64,000 nucleotides of DNA from Cristatella mucedo (GCA_009760855.2 WPIO01000042.1:2680001-2744000), one strand, 5' to 3'. Counted from the stretch's first letter, positions 1 through 12,056 are shown. A program made the numbers and translations. The notes: generated by a model from the sequence alone, not told the origin.

Positions 1-149
1 CCTGGCCGCTCGAATGAAGCATGAACAGGCCTCGTTGAAGCACCTTGACAACAAGGCACGTGTGCCCCCACACTTGCACTGGGATCTGGATGAGCAATTT
101 CTGGATGATCCATTTCTGGACGAGCCAGATGGGGTTTGATCGCCCATTC

Positions 150-420
150 GACTTGAGACTGGTCAACAGAAGAAATCTTACTGCCAAGGCCAAATACCAA
201 GGCCAAGGCTACCTACTTTCATCTAGACAGCATGTTGTAATTCAGCCTGCTTAGATGTAGGCGCGTCACAGCCAAGCTGGTCCACGCATTCGCGACATCC
301 TCTAAACTAGTGCAACTCACTAATTGCGCGTCTTCCTGGTGCGCAATAAGACAACCGGTAAGAAACTCGCTCAGCAGGTAAGCTTGCCAGTCTCGCGTGA
401 ATGACGAAACAGCCACGCAA
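150..420 (+). mobile_element. LINE-A fragment (RT C-terminal region), decayed
   Basis: The stretch reading 'ctggtccacgcattcgcgac' and the following 'tgcaactcact' match the sense strand of the LINE-A copy at 38885-40270, where the equivalent codons read KLVHAFVTSRLDFCNSLL. Here the frame is broken. The flanking bases from 1 to 150 show no recognisable gene. Confidence 0.5.
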
Positions 421-929
421 CCCTTTTCGCCGGCCTGACCAGGCTTCCCCCACCACCCTGCCTTGCAGCTACATAGACTTCAGGGTGCTCTCACTCACTT
501 TCAGATCCCCTCCTTTGCCTTGACCCGGCGGATGAATCTCAACTACTTACTTTTCAAGCCGTGTCAACTCGGCCAGTAGTCTTGCTTTGCTCCTGCTTTA
601 GTCCTTGCTTCAGCGTTATGTGCACACGACTGGGGAGGCAGTCTCTTTCCGATAGTCGACCGAACGAGGAAGTAGGAGCTGAGTGTGGCTCTCCTTGGCC
701 GAGAGGAGGGCTGGACCGCCGGATGCCACGAACAAGCGACCAATCACGAGCCTCGTCAAGGCCACGAGCCTTGGTCATTGCTTCGTGAGGCATGGGGAAC
801 ACGATCAGGGAAATCATCGCTAAGTTACACTAGAGTCCGTGTTTATGAGAAACCACGAGCTCTTAATAGAGGAATCAAATCGTGAGGCTGAATGCAGCAC
901 ATACAATTTCGGAAAGGTTCTTAATTCAC
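421..929. other. No recognisable gene
   Basis: Several short overlapping frames exist but none has a recognisable motif or splice context. I see nothing assignable here. Confidence 0.5.
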
Positions 930-1255
930 CGTGAGAGGCATTGCAAAGAACCTTTCCCACCTCCCTATCAGAGGCAATTTTCCCATATTTGTTGACATTG
1001 AAAAAGAAGCCAAAAAAGCACCTCTGTTCCTCACAGCATTTCCTGGGTCGATTTTTCGATGTGTCCTTTGCGTGCTCATAGGTGCTGACACTTTGCATGT
1101 TGCTACTGGCCATGCTATGCATGTTGACACTGCAGCATGCTCCCACTAACTTTATGGTTATGCTGCCTAAAATAGAGCACATGCACAGTGCCTAGAAAGA
1201 GATCAAGTTCTCTGTGGGCACTATACAAATGTATTATTATTATTATTATTATCAT
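930..1255 (+). mobile_element. LINE-A 3'UTR with terminal hairpin tail
   Basis: The sense strand carries the LINE-A 3'UTR (the 'gtgctgacactttgcatg' block), then the tail 'gtgcctagaaagagatcaag' / 'ttctctgtgggcactata', then an ATT repeat. This is the typical 3' end left by target-primed reverse transcription of a 5'-truncated copy. Confidence 0.65.
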
Positions 1256-1394
1256 TCTGGGTGTGGGAGCTTGTAGGCTGCCAAAAAAAAAGAAGCAAGA
1301 CAAAAAGGCAAACCGAACTTTTCAAACTACCAACAAAAAGCGTCACCGAAGCATGACCGTGAGGCATGACGGACCGTGTTAACACTGCTTCAGG

Positions 1395-1530
1395 ATTCAC
1401 ATTGTACCGCCTGGTCCTCTGACTCTACATGCATTGCTCTTTAAAAAAAACCTTTGGTGATTGTACCTTCAATGCCCACTCTCCCAAAGCCTGGAGCTCA
1501 CTGCCAACTGACAACATGTACCCCCCACCG
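1395..1530 (+). mobile_element. LINE-A ORF C-terminus fragment
   Basis: Translation gives a match to the LINE C-terminal motif 'PKAWNSLPT' (here SPKAWSSLPT). Only a short fragment remains. Confidence 0.45.
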
Positions 1531-2300
1531 ACATGACGACACGGTCGCTAGAACAAATAATACAAATGAATTATAATGAAATGGCAGCAGAATAAAAGGT
1601 AAGTTCTGAAGTGATCATCTCCAGCTGATAAACACACATTGTGAGTATAACCGGTTGTTACACGTATGTGACCTTGTACAGCCAACGTGACTAGTCCTTT
1701 ACTATTAAATTATAGGCCAGCTCGCGAATGATGAATAAGCATTCTGCAGACTGCAAGGGCCACCCACAGAGAGTACGAATCTCAAAGCATGGTGGCACAA
1801 ACATGTTGAGTATCGACAAAGAAATATTTGCAGATTCAGGTTGTCGGCTAATGCACAGGCCAAGTCAGCCACATGGCTTCTTGGAAGGCTTTGCAGCAAA
1901 TCGGAGGAAGATGGCAACGAGGAAGAGGCAACAAGGTCAAAGAGCAAAACAAAAACGGCCAGTTTGGCAAAGAAACAAGAAATATAACCAAGTTGGCTCC
2001 GTATAGTAGCAAACACAGGTCACAAAAAATAAATAGTCCTACGACCCCTCATCTTTTATGGACAGCGATTGAAACGATTATTGCACATTAATGCATTCAC
2101 AGTATCTGTATTAACAAGCAATTCACAAACGTCAAGTGACAAGCATAATAAAGGTCACAGCTCTTAAGCAAACCAGGGAACAAAGACAGACCTCTGCAGA
2201 TATTTACCATAAAAAAATGAGAGTCCATGGAATGGAGAAAAAAAATGGAAAAAACGAAACCCCCTTCCGAAGGGGAGAGCAATCAAGCCCATGCCCAGCA
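1531..2300. other. No recognisable gene
   Basis: Ordinary intergenic sequence. No gene, repeat family or regulatory motif recognised. Confidence 0.45.
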
Positions 2301-2310
2301 GGTCGCACAG

Positions 2311-2369
<59 letters not shown>
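2311..2369. repeat. (CCAG)n microsatellite
   Basis: About fifteen tandem CCAG units. The AAQQPASQPASQ-type frame across it is only the translation of the repeat. Confidence 0.95.
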
Positions 2370-2589
2370 GTCAGAAATTGAACAAGGTCATGGGAACTGG
2401 ATTAGCAATTGCCAAAATCACCAATTCATCAACAGATGGTATATGGACAATCAGCAACCTCTAGAGCAGCAGCTACGTGCCTAACAGGCCTGCTGGGACG
2501 GCAGTATAGGCAAAGACACTGTGTGCAACCGACACTTCATCTCAGAGCTATTTAGATTATGAGCTGACACTTTGGGTTAGCATATGAAC

Positions 2590-3175
2590 TGTGGTGGGGG
2601 AAGGCTAAAAGGACATACAAGAGTAGCTGGGAGCCGGTGGCATGGGAAAAGTCAGATGACACATCAACAGCACGTTAGAGTTGTTGGCTTTAAGCAGACA
2701 TCTGCCCACTGCTTTGTGGTAGCATGCACAGAGTCAGCACGCATAAGCACCCAAAGGAAAAATCCCAAAGACCCAGAGAATGCTTCAAAAAATGACTGTT
2801 TTTAGCTTCTTTTTAAATGTCGTTAAATCAGGGGATGTCGTGACGCCAGTCGGGAGCGAGTTCCAAGCTTTGAGATAGTAAAGGCACGGTCTCCAAAGGA
2901 TTTGACGTTGGTTTGGGTAGAAGCGCTGATAGGTAGACTGGAGCAAGAGAATGAAGGAACCTGAACGTGAGTGACAAAACCTTGATGCCGATGCTGCTTG
3001 TTGATGGGGAGCCAGTGAGGGTGCGCCGGCGATAAGTGACACAGCCCGAACAACAACACGACATGTGAACAGCTCGGGTCCGGATCGCATCTTGCACCGG
3101 ATAGACATGCTGCATGCACGCACAAGGCCACTGTCGGCAAGAAAGGAAGTAAGAAGGCTACTCATCACGGAGTCA
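2590..3175 (-). mobile_element. LINE-A 3' region, antisense, decayed
   Basis: Read on the minus strand, the end of the ORF is visible as AWNSLPTGVTTSPDLTTFKK, closely matching the 38885-40270 LINE (AWNSLPTCVRTSPDLTTFKR). It is followed by the LINE 3'UTR blocks. The RT core is absent and the frame upstream is broken. Confidence 0.75.
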
Positions 3176-4480
3176 CAGCCTGCGATATGGAAATACTAAC
3201 GACCAGCTCATGATTGGGCAGACTTCGCCGGTTTGTGTGCGATGGTTCATGCCATGCCTTACGAAATTCGGGCAAGTGTAAGGGGCGTTTTGAGAAAAAG
3301 TCACGGCTAAGGTCCCAAGGCCGGTTAGCAGTGAGCGAATGTACAAACTGGCATCTTAGAACAACAGGCATTAGTCCGGCTTTCACGGAAACTCGGTCTG
3401 CTAGCCTACCACACAGGGGAAGAATTGTCAAGATACCAATGCTCAGACACGCCTACCTTTCTGCGAAACTTGGCCTTCTTCAGTCCATGAAGGAAGACTG
3501 CTTCGACGCAGAGACAGAGGTGTAACGGTAGGTCTCCACTGAAAACGAGGATCGCTAGTGGCATGAGAGACGAAGCATGAATCAAGATGAGACAGGATAG
3601 CGAATAAGCATGGCTAAACCATGAGTATGCAGCAACGATGCAGCGTCGGCAAAGAAACGAGTACGAGCTGCTGTTGACGTATTTTGCGTTGACCATCACT
3701 GTCCGATGGATATGCGCTAGTGTATGAGGCGGACATGGCGACAACGCGAGCAAAGGTTTTCATCGCTACAAAAGCAGGAGTCCTAGGCCTGTTCAAGAGA
3801 CAGAGACTCCCACGGCGATCCTAGCGCAATATGCTCCGAAGAAAGATACAGCAGTAACCTGTATATCGGTTGCAGGCTGGCGCTCGGACTGCCGAGTCCT
3901 GCACCACCGTATTCTTTCTGTAGGCTTTTCAAGACCACAGCCAGCTGCTTCGTGATGGCCTTCTTGATTCTGTTATTTCTTGATACCTCTTCAACGCTGG
4001 CATCTGCGCGAGAGCGCCCAAAAATGCTAGTGGCTTTCCGAAACAAGGTCGAACGCCTAGCACTTTTTGAGGGGCAGCGTTCAACACGGCAGCAGTGCAC
4101 GAGAACACGGAATTACCTCTGTCACCAAACAAGCTCATTTAATGATGGATAAAATCACTTCGATGGCAAATAGCAAATCAATCACATCGCCCCAACTCGC
4201 AGGCAAGCATACGCGCAAGAAAGTAAATACTACCCATGATCAGTTGGACTCGCTGTAGCCAGCCGGCTCGTGACTGACTGGGCGGGGGGGGGGCGGTAAC
4301 TCAGATTAGAAGCTAATATTACAATGACAATGTATGATTTATTTTATTGTGCCCAAAGAATAATTAGAATACTTTATAAGCAATATATATTGGCTGCAAA
4401 GGAAAGAAGGCAAACCGAAGGAGTGGGTTGGGAGCTACAGGCTTAAGCCTCCGCCCCAGCTAAGTGCGGCTGAAGAAGGT
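3176..4480. other. No recognisable gene
   Basis: Open frames of about 100 codons occur on both strands (for example 3783-4100 minus and 3214-3525 plus), but none shows a family motif. A short G-run lies at about 4283. Confidence 0.4.
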
Positions 4481-4489
4481 TAGGTGATA

Positions 4490-4640
4490 TAAAAGCTCAT
4501 TTATTGAGTGGAAAAAAAGAGCCTTGACGGCTAGGACTAGCTTGCAGTGGGAAGCTAAGGCTTTCCAGCGGAAAGACTCGAACTTGCCACCTGGCCAGCT
4601 GAAAAGACGGCATGCTCAATCGGCCAGATTATGACTGACA
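4490..4640 (-). mobile_element. Diverged SINE-1 (tRNA-derived)
   Basis: Shares the order of SINE-1 blocks seen elsewhere: the 'agagccttgacggct' block, then 'gcttgcagtgg', then the reversed B-box 'gactcgaac'. Strongly diverged. Confidence 0.4.
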
Positions 4641-4962
4641 TTCGTTGTTCGCTAGGAATTGATTATGCAATAATCTATGGCCATTGCAGCATAAATGCCG
4701 AAGCGGTGAAATGGGCGACGAGCTGATGATCCAGCAGCTGAGCTGATGTGAGCTCTTGGCTGTGAACGGCACTAGAGTTGTGGCACGTAACGGCCCCCTC
4801 TTGAATGCCTGTAACTATAGGTCGCTGTCTTGTAACCTGTGTTACAATCTCGTAGCAATCTCACAAATCCGTGAAATTAAAGATAGATGTTTATAACTTC
4901 AGCTTCGGACATTGATTTAGCTCTGCGTGCAAGCTATTCAAACTCTCAGTACTACTACGTTC

Positions 4963-5092
4963 TGTTGTGGTCTAGCGGTTAATGTGCTCGCCCCGACCAA
5001 GGTCGGACGGGAGTCGTGGGCTCGAGCCCTGAGGCATATGTGAAGCGCCTGAATAGACACTAAGTTCTCTTGGGGCGCTGTAAAAATGAACG
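4963..5092 (+). mobile_element. SINE-2, full copy
   Basis: A tRNA-like head (A-box-like 'tctagcggttaatg', B-box-like 'gggctcgagccct') is followed by the tail 'gaagcgcctgaatag' / 'ttctcttggggcgctg', the same hairpin tail that ends LINE-A. Confidence 0.7.
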
Positions 5093-6790
5093 AATTAGAT
5101 TTATATTTTGCTCGGGCTCAGGTACTGCCTTTCGAAATCTGCGGCGTGAGTAAAATTTTGTAATTTGAGTACGGTCAGAACTTTTGCATTGCCAGCTACC
5201 GCATAGTAACTTGTGGTAGTTATCAAAGTCTTAAGGCGTGGCCCGAGCGGGAAAACCTCGTGCGGTGGTCCTTCAAGCCTTCGGGCGTTATCCGAATGGG
5301 CCAACCAGGACGCAGTCTGCCCATTAGGCCTGCTACTGCTATTAATCCTGCGAATACGCCGTCCTTAAAACTTAGTAGTTTTTAATGTGCATTTCTTAGC
5401 CTTATTTTGCCCTAACAAGATAACCGGAACAAACGAGGCTCTTCGTCAATTTGCTTAATTTTTTTTAAGCACAGAAGCATCAGAAATCGCAGAAGTTGAC
5501 CGCGATTTTTATGAATCCCAAAGTTCGGCCGAGCAGGAAGCTACTTCAGCGTTCAAGCACTCGATATCTCTTTCGCTCACAACTAAATCGCGCGAATCAA
5601 GAAATCCACCTTTCAGATTCAATGTTCGCCAAGAAAGTCACAAGCAATGAAACAAGTACAAGACGAGACTGTCAACGGTCCTCGGCATTTGTCCAACACT
5701 TTGCAACAACTTGCTGCGCCAGGGGTGTAGTGGCCTCCCCAAATGCCTGGACATGCCTGTACATCCATGGATCGAAAACGCGGCGCTCGCCACGTTTTCG
5801 GGGTGGCGGTGGCGGACGAGCCAGCACGAAGAAGTTCCACACCCCAGCCTGAAACGGAGCGGCAGTCACCAATTTGTTTTTTTCTCGCGCGTAAAGCAAA
5901 CAAAAGATTGCTGTTATTTTTGCAAACATGAAGCTGCAATTGTTAAGTGTTCAAAGATAATTAAGGAATTTATAAAACTCGAAGCCTATAAAGATTCCGT
6001 ATGTCGTAAGTATCTATCCGCTGGCGACTCAATTGAGATTTTTGGAGTGAAACAAAATTACGTAGGGCTATCGCCATCTTGAAATTCAAGTTCTGTCATC
6101 GGATAAATATGTTTAGTTGTTCAAAGAACAGAGATATTTTTCACCCGGCTATGAGAATAACAATAGTATGGATGCACAGCTTGTTTCTCGACAGTGCCTT
6201 TCACACCAGTCCCAGCTGACGTGAGACGAACTGTGGCGAAGGCCTGACGCTTGCTGCTGGGAGCGGCTAGCGACTCGATTGTGCAGCCCCGATGCACGCA
6301 GCAGGCATGCCGGCAGCAACGGAACGCGGCAGAGCGGAACAGCGCGTATATCTTAAGGTAAAAAGTTCGTATCCATAGTATTTATAGAAGTCTATTGGGC
6401 AGCACCGGAGGGTAACTCTCGTCCAAAACCAACCATGGCATTGTACAACTGCGGTAGTGGCCTCGCCGCAAAAATGTCGTCCTGCCAACAGCCGGACTCA
6501 CCCTCTCCCCCCGTGACCAACGGGCGCCCTGCTGCTGCGAGTGAGCTCGCTAGGCGCTGCAGTCGGACCGTACCCGATGACCAACGAGATTTAATTGCGA
6601 AGCGCCAGCTGGGTCGTGTGACCCCACTAGCGCTGCAGCGTACTACTGTCTGCTCGTCCATCAGCCTGTGTGGACGCTGTCCACACGCTTGCACGAACGC
6701 ACGAACGCACGCATGCACGCTCTCTCCACTCCTCTCGCTCCGAAACGGCCTACGCGACGGCTACTTCGTCGGTATGTACGCTTGAAATAT
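5093..6790. other. No recognisable gene
   Basis: Several frames of 60-120 codons but no identifiable product. The part from about 6240 is richer in GC and CpG. No repeat family recognised. Confidence 0.4.
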
Positions 6791-6794
6791 AACT

Positions 6795-6922
6795 CATTTG
6801 TTTAGCGCCCGAAGAGAACTTAATGTCTATTCGGGCGCTTCACGTACGCCTCCGGGCTCGAGCCCGCGACCTCGGCCAGACCTTAGTCGGGGCGAGCACC
6901 TTAACCGCTGGACCAAACCAGC
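6795..6922 (-). mobile_element. SINE-2, antisense
   Basis: Reversed order: tail block 'agcgcccgaagagaactt', then the palindromic B-box 'gggctcgagcccg', then the reversed A-box region 'ccttaaccgctggacc'. Confidence 0.7.
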
Positions 6923-7310
6923 TTCGGCTGCCCGGTTGCGTAGCCTGAGCACGGTACAGCCGTTATCGTCACGCCCCCAACTCATCGGTTAGTGCATCGT
7001 TCATCATTCATCCTTCGTAGCGCTGCCGCCGCTGCCGCCGCCGTGCTTCCATACACAGCAACTCTCGTAGGGCCCAAAGCGCCGAGCGCCTCTCAGCCCA
7101 GCGGCTGAGGCGAAACTGACAGAGCTCAGCTCGCGACCTCTTTTACACGGCTTCAGCGTTTATGCCGCATTGGCCATAGATTGATAGATAATCAGTCGCA
7201 GTGAGCTCTGCCGTTTCAATTAAATGCGAGCGCCTCATTTGAAGCCCAATGTACAACCTGGATTTCAAGTCCTGTAAAATGAAACCATGGCACAATCCGT
7301 TCCTCTAGAT

Positions 7311-7498
7311 CAACGATTCTCAACCTGTGGGTCGCAACTCCTTTATGGGGTCGAACTATCTTGTCTCAGGGGTCGCCTAAGACCATCAGAAAATATGTAT
7401 TTCCACATTTTGCACACAATTTTATGGTTGGGGGTCTCCACATCGCGAGGAACTGTAATAAAGGGTCGCGGCATTAGGAAGGTTGAGAAAAATCACTG
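7311..7498 (+). mobile_element. SPIN-like hAT MITE with perfect 8-bp target-site duplication
   Basis: About 188 bp bounded by identical 8-bp direct repeats CTCTAGAT (7303-7310 and 7499-7506). The ends are imperfect inverted repeats: left 'gattctcaacctgtgggtcg', right 'gcattaggaaggttgagaa'. Internal phrases 'ggggtcgcctaagaccatc' and 'ttttatggttgggggtc' are those I recall from the non-autonomous SPIN (SPACE INVADERS) hAT family. The TCTAGA core of the duplication fits that group's target preference. There is no transposase, so it must have moved in trans. Confidence 0.85.
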
Positions 7499-7559
7499 CT
7501 CTAGATTATAATTCGTAAATGGCTAATATTTTCTAGAGCTATTGTCTATCGTCTAGAAA

Positions 7560-8230
7560 CTGTCAGCATGCCAGCATTTCACGGTGCAGCGCCACCAACC
7601 CGGTGTGAATGCATTTCCCTTGCGAAGCTGATTGGCGGAAAAACTTTGCAATGCAGCAGCAGCAGCAGCAGCAGCAGAGAGATCGTAGCAGTCCGCGCCC
7701 GTGCTCTTGCGTCGATGCGAGAGCGAGGGCACCTCGTGGTGGCGGAGAGCGGGGGGGGGGGCGGCTGCGGCGGTGTCGGTCGCAGCCGAAGAAAACTCGA
7801 CAGGCGTCGCGACGTGCAAATATTTGACCGGCGGATTGGCATTCCTATGGGCTCGCTCTGCGTCGTCGGCGCAGCGTGCTGGACGTCGTCGACGCACGAT
7901 CGAGAGCCTCCTCGCGCTCAATCGGTCGACGTCGCTGACGGACCCGCTTTCCTGATTTGCAAAGCTAGCTGCAGTAGTACGCCGGCGGACCCGCGGCGTA
8001 CGCAGCCGCCGCCGCGCTCTTCACCTCTCGGCCTTTCACGCCTTATCTCCTTTCGCGAGGCCACGCATCGAGGAATTGAGCGTTCATAATGGCCCCCTAC
8101 ATAACTGAGCAGGAAGCGCAGCGCTCACTCGCGTCGCAATGGCGCCGGTCGCGGCCGACGGCTGGGCCGGGAAGCGTCAGCTGTGAACCGTGCGCGGCGG
8201 CGGCTGGCAGAATATTGTAAACAAGTGGTA
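7560..8230. other. CpG-rich block, possible promoter or unrecognised exon
   Basis: This stretch is dense in CpG compared with its surroundings and contains a (CAG)n run at 7653-7677 and a G-run at about 7750. A plus frame of 173 codons (7568-8089) is open but low complexity (Ser, Gly, Arg and Pro rich) and resembles nothing I know. It could be a CpG-island promoter of an unseen gene; I cannot support a product. Confidence 0.35.
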
Positions 8231-8290
8231 TAGTTTGTAAAGTGCCCTAAGTGAACACGAGCTCTATCCAAGCGCTTCACATAAAAAAAC

Positions 8291-8439
8291 CCTAGCTGAT
8301 TAAACAGCCTCTTTTTGTATAGCGACAGAAGAGCCTTTACGGCTATCACCACCGCTTGCATTGGCGATAAGATTCGAACCCAGGACCTTAACCTGAGGTC
8401 GTGAAAGCAACCGCCTTACCTAGTGTGCCATCGCGGCTC
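8291..8439 (-). mobile_element. SINE-1, antisense
   Basis: On the minus strand: tRNA-like head ending in B-box 'ggttcgaatc' (reverse of 'gattcgaaccc'), then the 'ggtggtgatagccgtaaagg' body, then a tail ending in 'taatcagctagg'. Several copies with the same order recur across the window. Confidence 0.75.
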
Positions 8440-9829
8440 ACCGCACTAACGCACGCCTCCACGCCAACTGTCATTTTAGCACCTTTCTTGGCCCGGCGAC
8501 TCCCTCAGGTCGCACCACTTGGTCGCACTTCTTGAGACAAACCGTGAGGCTTTGAGACGAAGCTGCAACTTCTGAAAGGCCTCGCTAGTCTCTTTCCAGT
8601 TCGTGGTCTTTAGCTTCTTTTGACGAAATGGCAGCCTTTTCAGGAAGCATAGTCGATTCTGCGCTCCGAATGAGTGCGGAGTGAAATTAAAATAGTAGTA
8701 ATTATTAATTAATAATAATTATCAATATTGCTCTTAAAGCGAAACTAAAAATGGACGCACCTCATTTTGGGGAGGACTGAATATTTGCACCGAGAGAGCG
8801 CGCGCGAGCCGTTATAAGCGCTTTATGAAACCAGGCCGCACCCCCATCGCTAGAGCAGAAAGCAGCACTGCACGCTCAAAGATGGCTGCCAGCTCGGCAG
8901 AATTGTGCTCGTGACCCGTCAAAAAAAGAGCGCGGCAGCCTGGAGAAACGGCTTCAAGCTCGCGCCGCTCGCTGGGGTCTTTTTTTACTAGTCTCAAAAA
9001 ATTGCCTTCTCAGCAACCCTAAATGTGACCGAATCTCAAAATGAACGAAACCTCTGGATATTAGCGCCCGCGCCTGCCCGCGGAATGTACCGTGAGCTCG
9101 CATCAGTTTCAGTCCAAGGAAAAAACAAGGGTGAAATCCATCCGGAGAAGCGCCTTAAATCTTCGCGCCAATACGTGCGCCGCCAGCCGCGTCCGCAGAA
9201 CCGCCGCGTATCCGGCAGCTAGACCCTCCTCGGAAGCGTTTAGCCAACGGGAAAGGGCTATATGGCCTTCCAGGGGCGAGCTAAGGAGGCACGTTTTGGC
9301 AGAAGGGAGTTTGAACGGCTGCACCTTTGGTTGGAGAATGTCAGGCCCAGCCCTTTATCGAGACCAATCGGGGAGCTATAGCTCAGCCCGCCACATTGCC
9401 CCGCCATATACTTTTCCGGCCTCTAAGGCATTGCTGAGAGCAACGCGGATTCGCTAGCGGTAATTAACTTCTTTAGCTTTTTTCATTTTCCTTCCACGAT
9501 TCGGCTGCTCAGCAGCTTGACGACCGTTGTTACTCTGCAGTGTATCTCTCGCAACTGGCTGCTGCCAACAGGCACTGTCGAGCTTGATCGGTCATAATAA
9601 TAATGCTAGGGAGAATTTATGCAGCGTCCTAAGTGATGAACGGCATATCTTTCAAGGTACTTTGCATGCGATACAACGGAAGCATGCCGATTGGTTAGCA
9701 ATAAGATGCGAGATTTCAGCGCGCACAAGAGCGTAAAGAACAAAACTTAGCACAGACTGAGTTAATGCTGGGACGAAAGAAATGCGAGTTTATTTTCCTC
9801 CTCCTTTTTACAACTCGTCATGTAAGACT
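8440..9829. other. No recognisable gene
   Basis: Short open frames only. No motif or repeat family recognised. Confidence 0.4.
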
Positions 9830-10140
9830 ACGTTTCCAGCCTTCACTCGGGAGCGTAAGTCAAAAGCATAGGAGTGTACGAACCTATGGTCAAAAGCATA
9901 GTACGAACTAAGCGCACGACTGTCCAAGGATTTGAAGTTGGTTAATGGGCGATGCCAAACGACTTAGCCAGAGGAACTTTTGTTATGAGGAGAAAAACAG
10001 AGGGGCACAAGCTTCGGACAGTAATAAGGTGGAGCAAGAGAATGAGCTGACCTAAAATGGCGTGTGACAGAGCCTTAAAGTCGATATGTATTCGATTTCT
10101 GAGAAACGCAAGTTTTCCCTTAACTACTAAGTTCATCAGT
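9830..10140 (-). mobile_element. LINE-A ORF fragment, antisense, decayed
   Basis: Blocks such as 'ccaaggatttgaagttgg', 'gtggagcaagagaatga' and 'gagccttaaagtcgat' align in order with the antisense of the LINE-A C-terminal region at 39240-39400. The ORF is broken. A local partial tandem repeat of 'ggtcaaaagcata' lies at about 9856-9909. Confidence 0.6.
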
Positions 10141-10257
10141 TACCAATGCTTTGGGGTTTCAGGGAGATAGTAATCAAGTTCTCTCTTTGATACCTTGCCC
10201 AAAGAATTCGCTCGGGTTATTTTGAGCAATTCAAACGGTTCTAAAAAGCCAGTGACA

Positions 10258-10600
10258 TATAATAATAATGCACTTGATAAAGCGCCCTCAGAGAGCTTAA
10301 TCTCTCTCTAGGCGCTTTACACTTGCTGCAAAGGGAAATGCAATTGAACGGTGAGTAAAATCATGCTTGATAAACAAACAAAATGGATAACATGATTAGG
10401 GGTGACATGCACAGGGTCAGCATGCAAATGTGGTTAGTGGCAGCATGAACAGTGTCAGCACGCATAAGCACATGAAGGACGAATCACAGGGACCCACTGA
10501 ATGCTGTCCTAAATAGGTGTGTTTTTAAGTTCCTTTTAAATGTGGTCAGGTCAGGGGATGTTCTGACGCAGGTCGGGAAGGAGTTCCAAGCTCCTTTACC
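10258..10600 (-). mobile_element. LINE-A 3' end, antisense
   Basis: Nearly the same as 38885-39210: the tail 'cttgataaagcgccctcag', the 3'UTR, then the last ORF codons (SPDLTTFKRNLKTHLFRTAFSGSL on the minus strand). The 5' part is missing; sequence beyond about 10600 is unrelated. Confidence 0.8.
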
Positions 10601-11095
10601 GCATGAGTCGCAGGTGATGGATCGTTTCGCCGGTGACGTCCAGATTAATCGCTGCAGCCATCTCACTCCAGTTGTCTGGTGCGAGCCCAAGACCGCAAAG
10701 TTATTGAATGTATGCACCTCCGTTCGTGACTCGTCTAATTTAGGAAGACTGGGTCTGCATTACGACGGCAAAGCTCTCTAAGCAGCATGCAGCGCCTTAC
10801 CAGCTTTTGGCATTTGGCTTTTCGCTATACGTCGCCTTTTAAATGTCACTCTAGTTTTTCGTGTCGAACCTATTTCTTATTTAGCCGTTTGTTCTATTCA
10901 GGAGCGCGGTGGTGGTGCCACGACTGTGTCGCCTGCCACCTTTGCACCGCCTCCGTGACAGGTATTGCCGAGTGTTAAGTGTCCGTAAGAACGACAGGGA
11001 AGCCGGATTTCCTCGAGTGCTTTCGAAACGTAAGCCAACCGACGATGAACACAGTTGCTATGTAGGGCTTCGGTGTATTCGGTGGCCAACAGACT
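10601..11095. other. No recognisable gene
   Basis: No family motif recognised in the short frames here. Confidence 0.4.
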
Positions 11096-11600
11096 TGTAT
11101 GTATGTATCTCCGTCCGTAACTCCACAGCGCCACAAAGACTGAGTGAGTGTTACGCAGGAGAGTTTTTTTTTTTACAGCGCACTCATAGCGGCTTTCGGT
11201 ACACATTCGGTAGCCAACAGATTTCATTTTAAGCAACAAAGAGAAAGTGGGAAGCATAGCAGAGTCAGGAGAGCAGTTTTGAGGCATTGAGTAGCATGGA
11301 CGTAGCAGCCCGGGACCGCTGAAAAGGATGAGCTATATGGTCGGCAGCAGGAGAGCAGTTGTCGTTGCGTAAGAATTGCGGAAGCGAGTTCCACAGTCTA
11401 GGACCTGCGGAGCTAAAGCTTCTGTCGCCAACGGACTTATACGGAGGAACGGAACAGCTAATTTATTGTCCACACAGGACCTGAGGGCGTGAACAGGCTG
11501 AAACAGGTTAAGCAGCAGTTCAGCTAGAGGTACGAAGGAGCCAAGCCGTGGCGGGCCTTGTGGGTCAGAGTAAGAACTTCATCTCGAGGTGGTCAAATCC
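11096..11600 (-). mobile_element. LINE-B 3' region, antisense, decayed
   Basis: Antisense of the second LINE family seen in sense at 28330-29720. Shared blocks include 'gttgtcgttgcgtaagaatt', 'gcgagttccacagtctagga' and 'gggccttgtgggtcagagta', which encode on the minus strand the motif [12 protein letters not shown]. Frame broken. Confidence 0.7.
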
Positions 11601-12056
11601 CGACGTCGGGGACCATCCCAAAATGTTTTACAAGCTGGTGCATGCCAAGGCCAGGCGGCGCACGTTTTACGCCTTAGCGTCTTGTGCTGGCATCGACGCC
11701 AAGTCGTGAATAGGCAATCAATTCTCAGTTCTTCAGCACCTTCGCTTCCTGCTTCCAACTCGTTCACCTTTTCGAAAGAGATCAACGGTGCCGAAAAGGT
11801 CTGGATGTTAAAATCTAATCGCCACAGTTGCCAGTAGAAGGGAGGCGAGTGCCGTGCAGGGCGCCTTAGACAACAGCCACGGCCACCGCCCTCCCCGGGA
11901 GGGGCGGTGCAGGATAACTCGATTTATCCCCCCCCCCGGCTGACCTCTCGCGCTCCAGCGTATCTGCAGTCATTTGGAACCGCGTATCGCAGCCGGCTGC
12001 TCGTTCGGCGATCGTTCGACGGTGTTTGTGGGTCGCAGTCGGCAATCTCTTGAAAC
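11601..12056 (+). promoter_or_regulatory. Upstream region and 5'UTR of the DUF4139 gene
   Basis: The part from about 11870 is GC and CpG rich and leads into the coding start at 12057, as expected for a CpG-type promoter and 5'UTR. No TATA box at a persuasive distance is seen, and the transcription start cannot be placed from sequence alone. The start context 'gaaacATGt' has A at -3. Confidence 0.4.

Noticed and set aside
7568-8089. 173-codon plus frame as a gene
   Set aside because: Low complexity, CpG-rich, no motif and no splice partners; kept only as a CpG-rich block.
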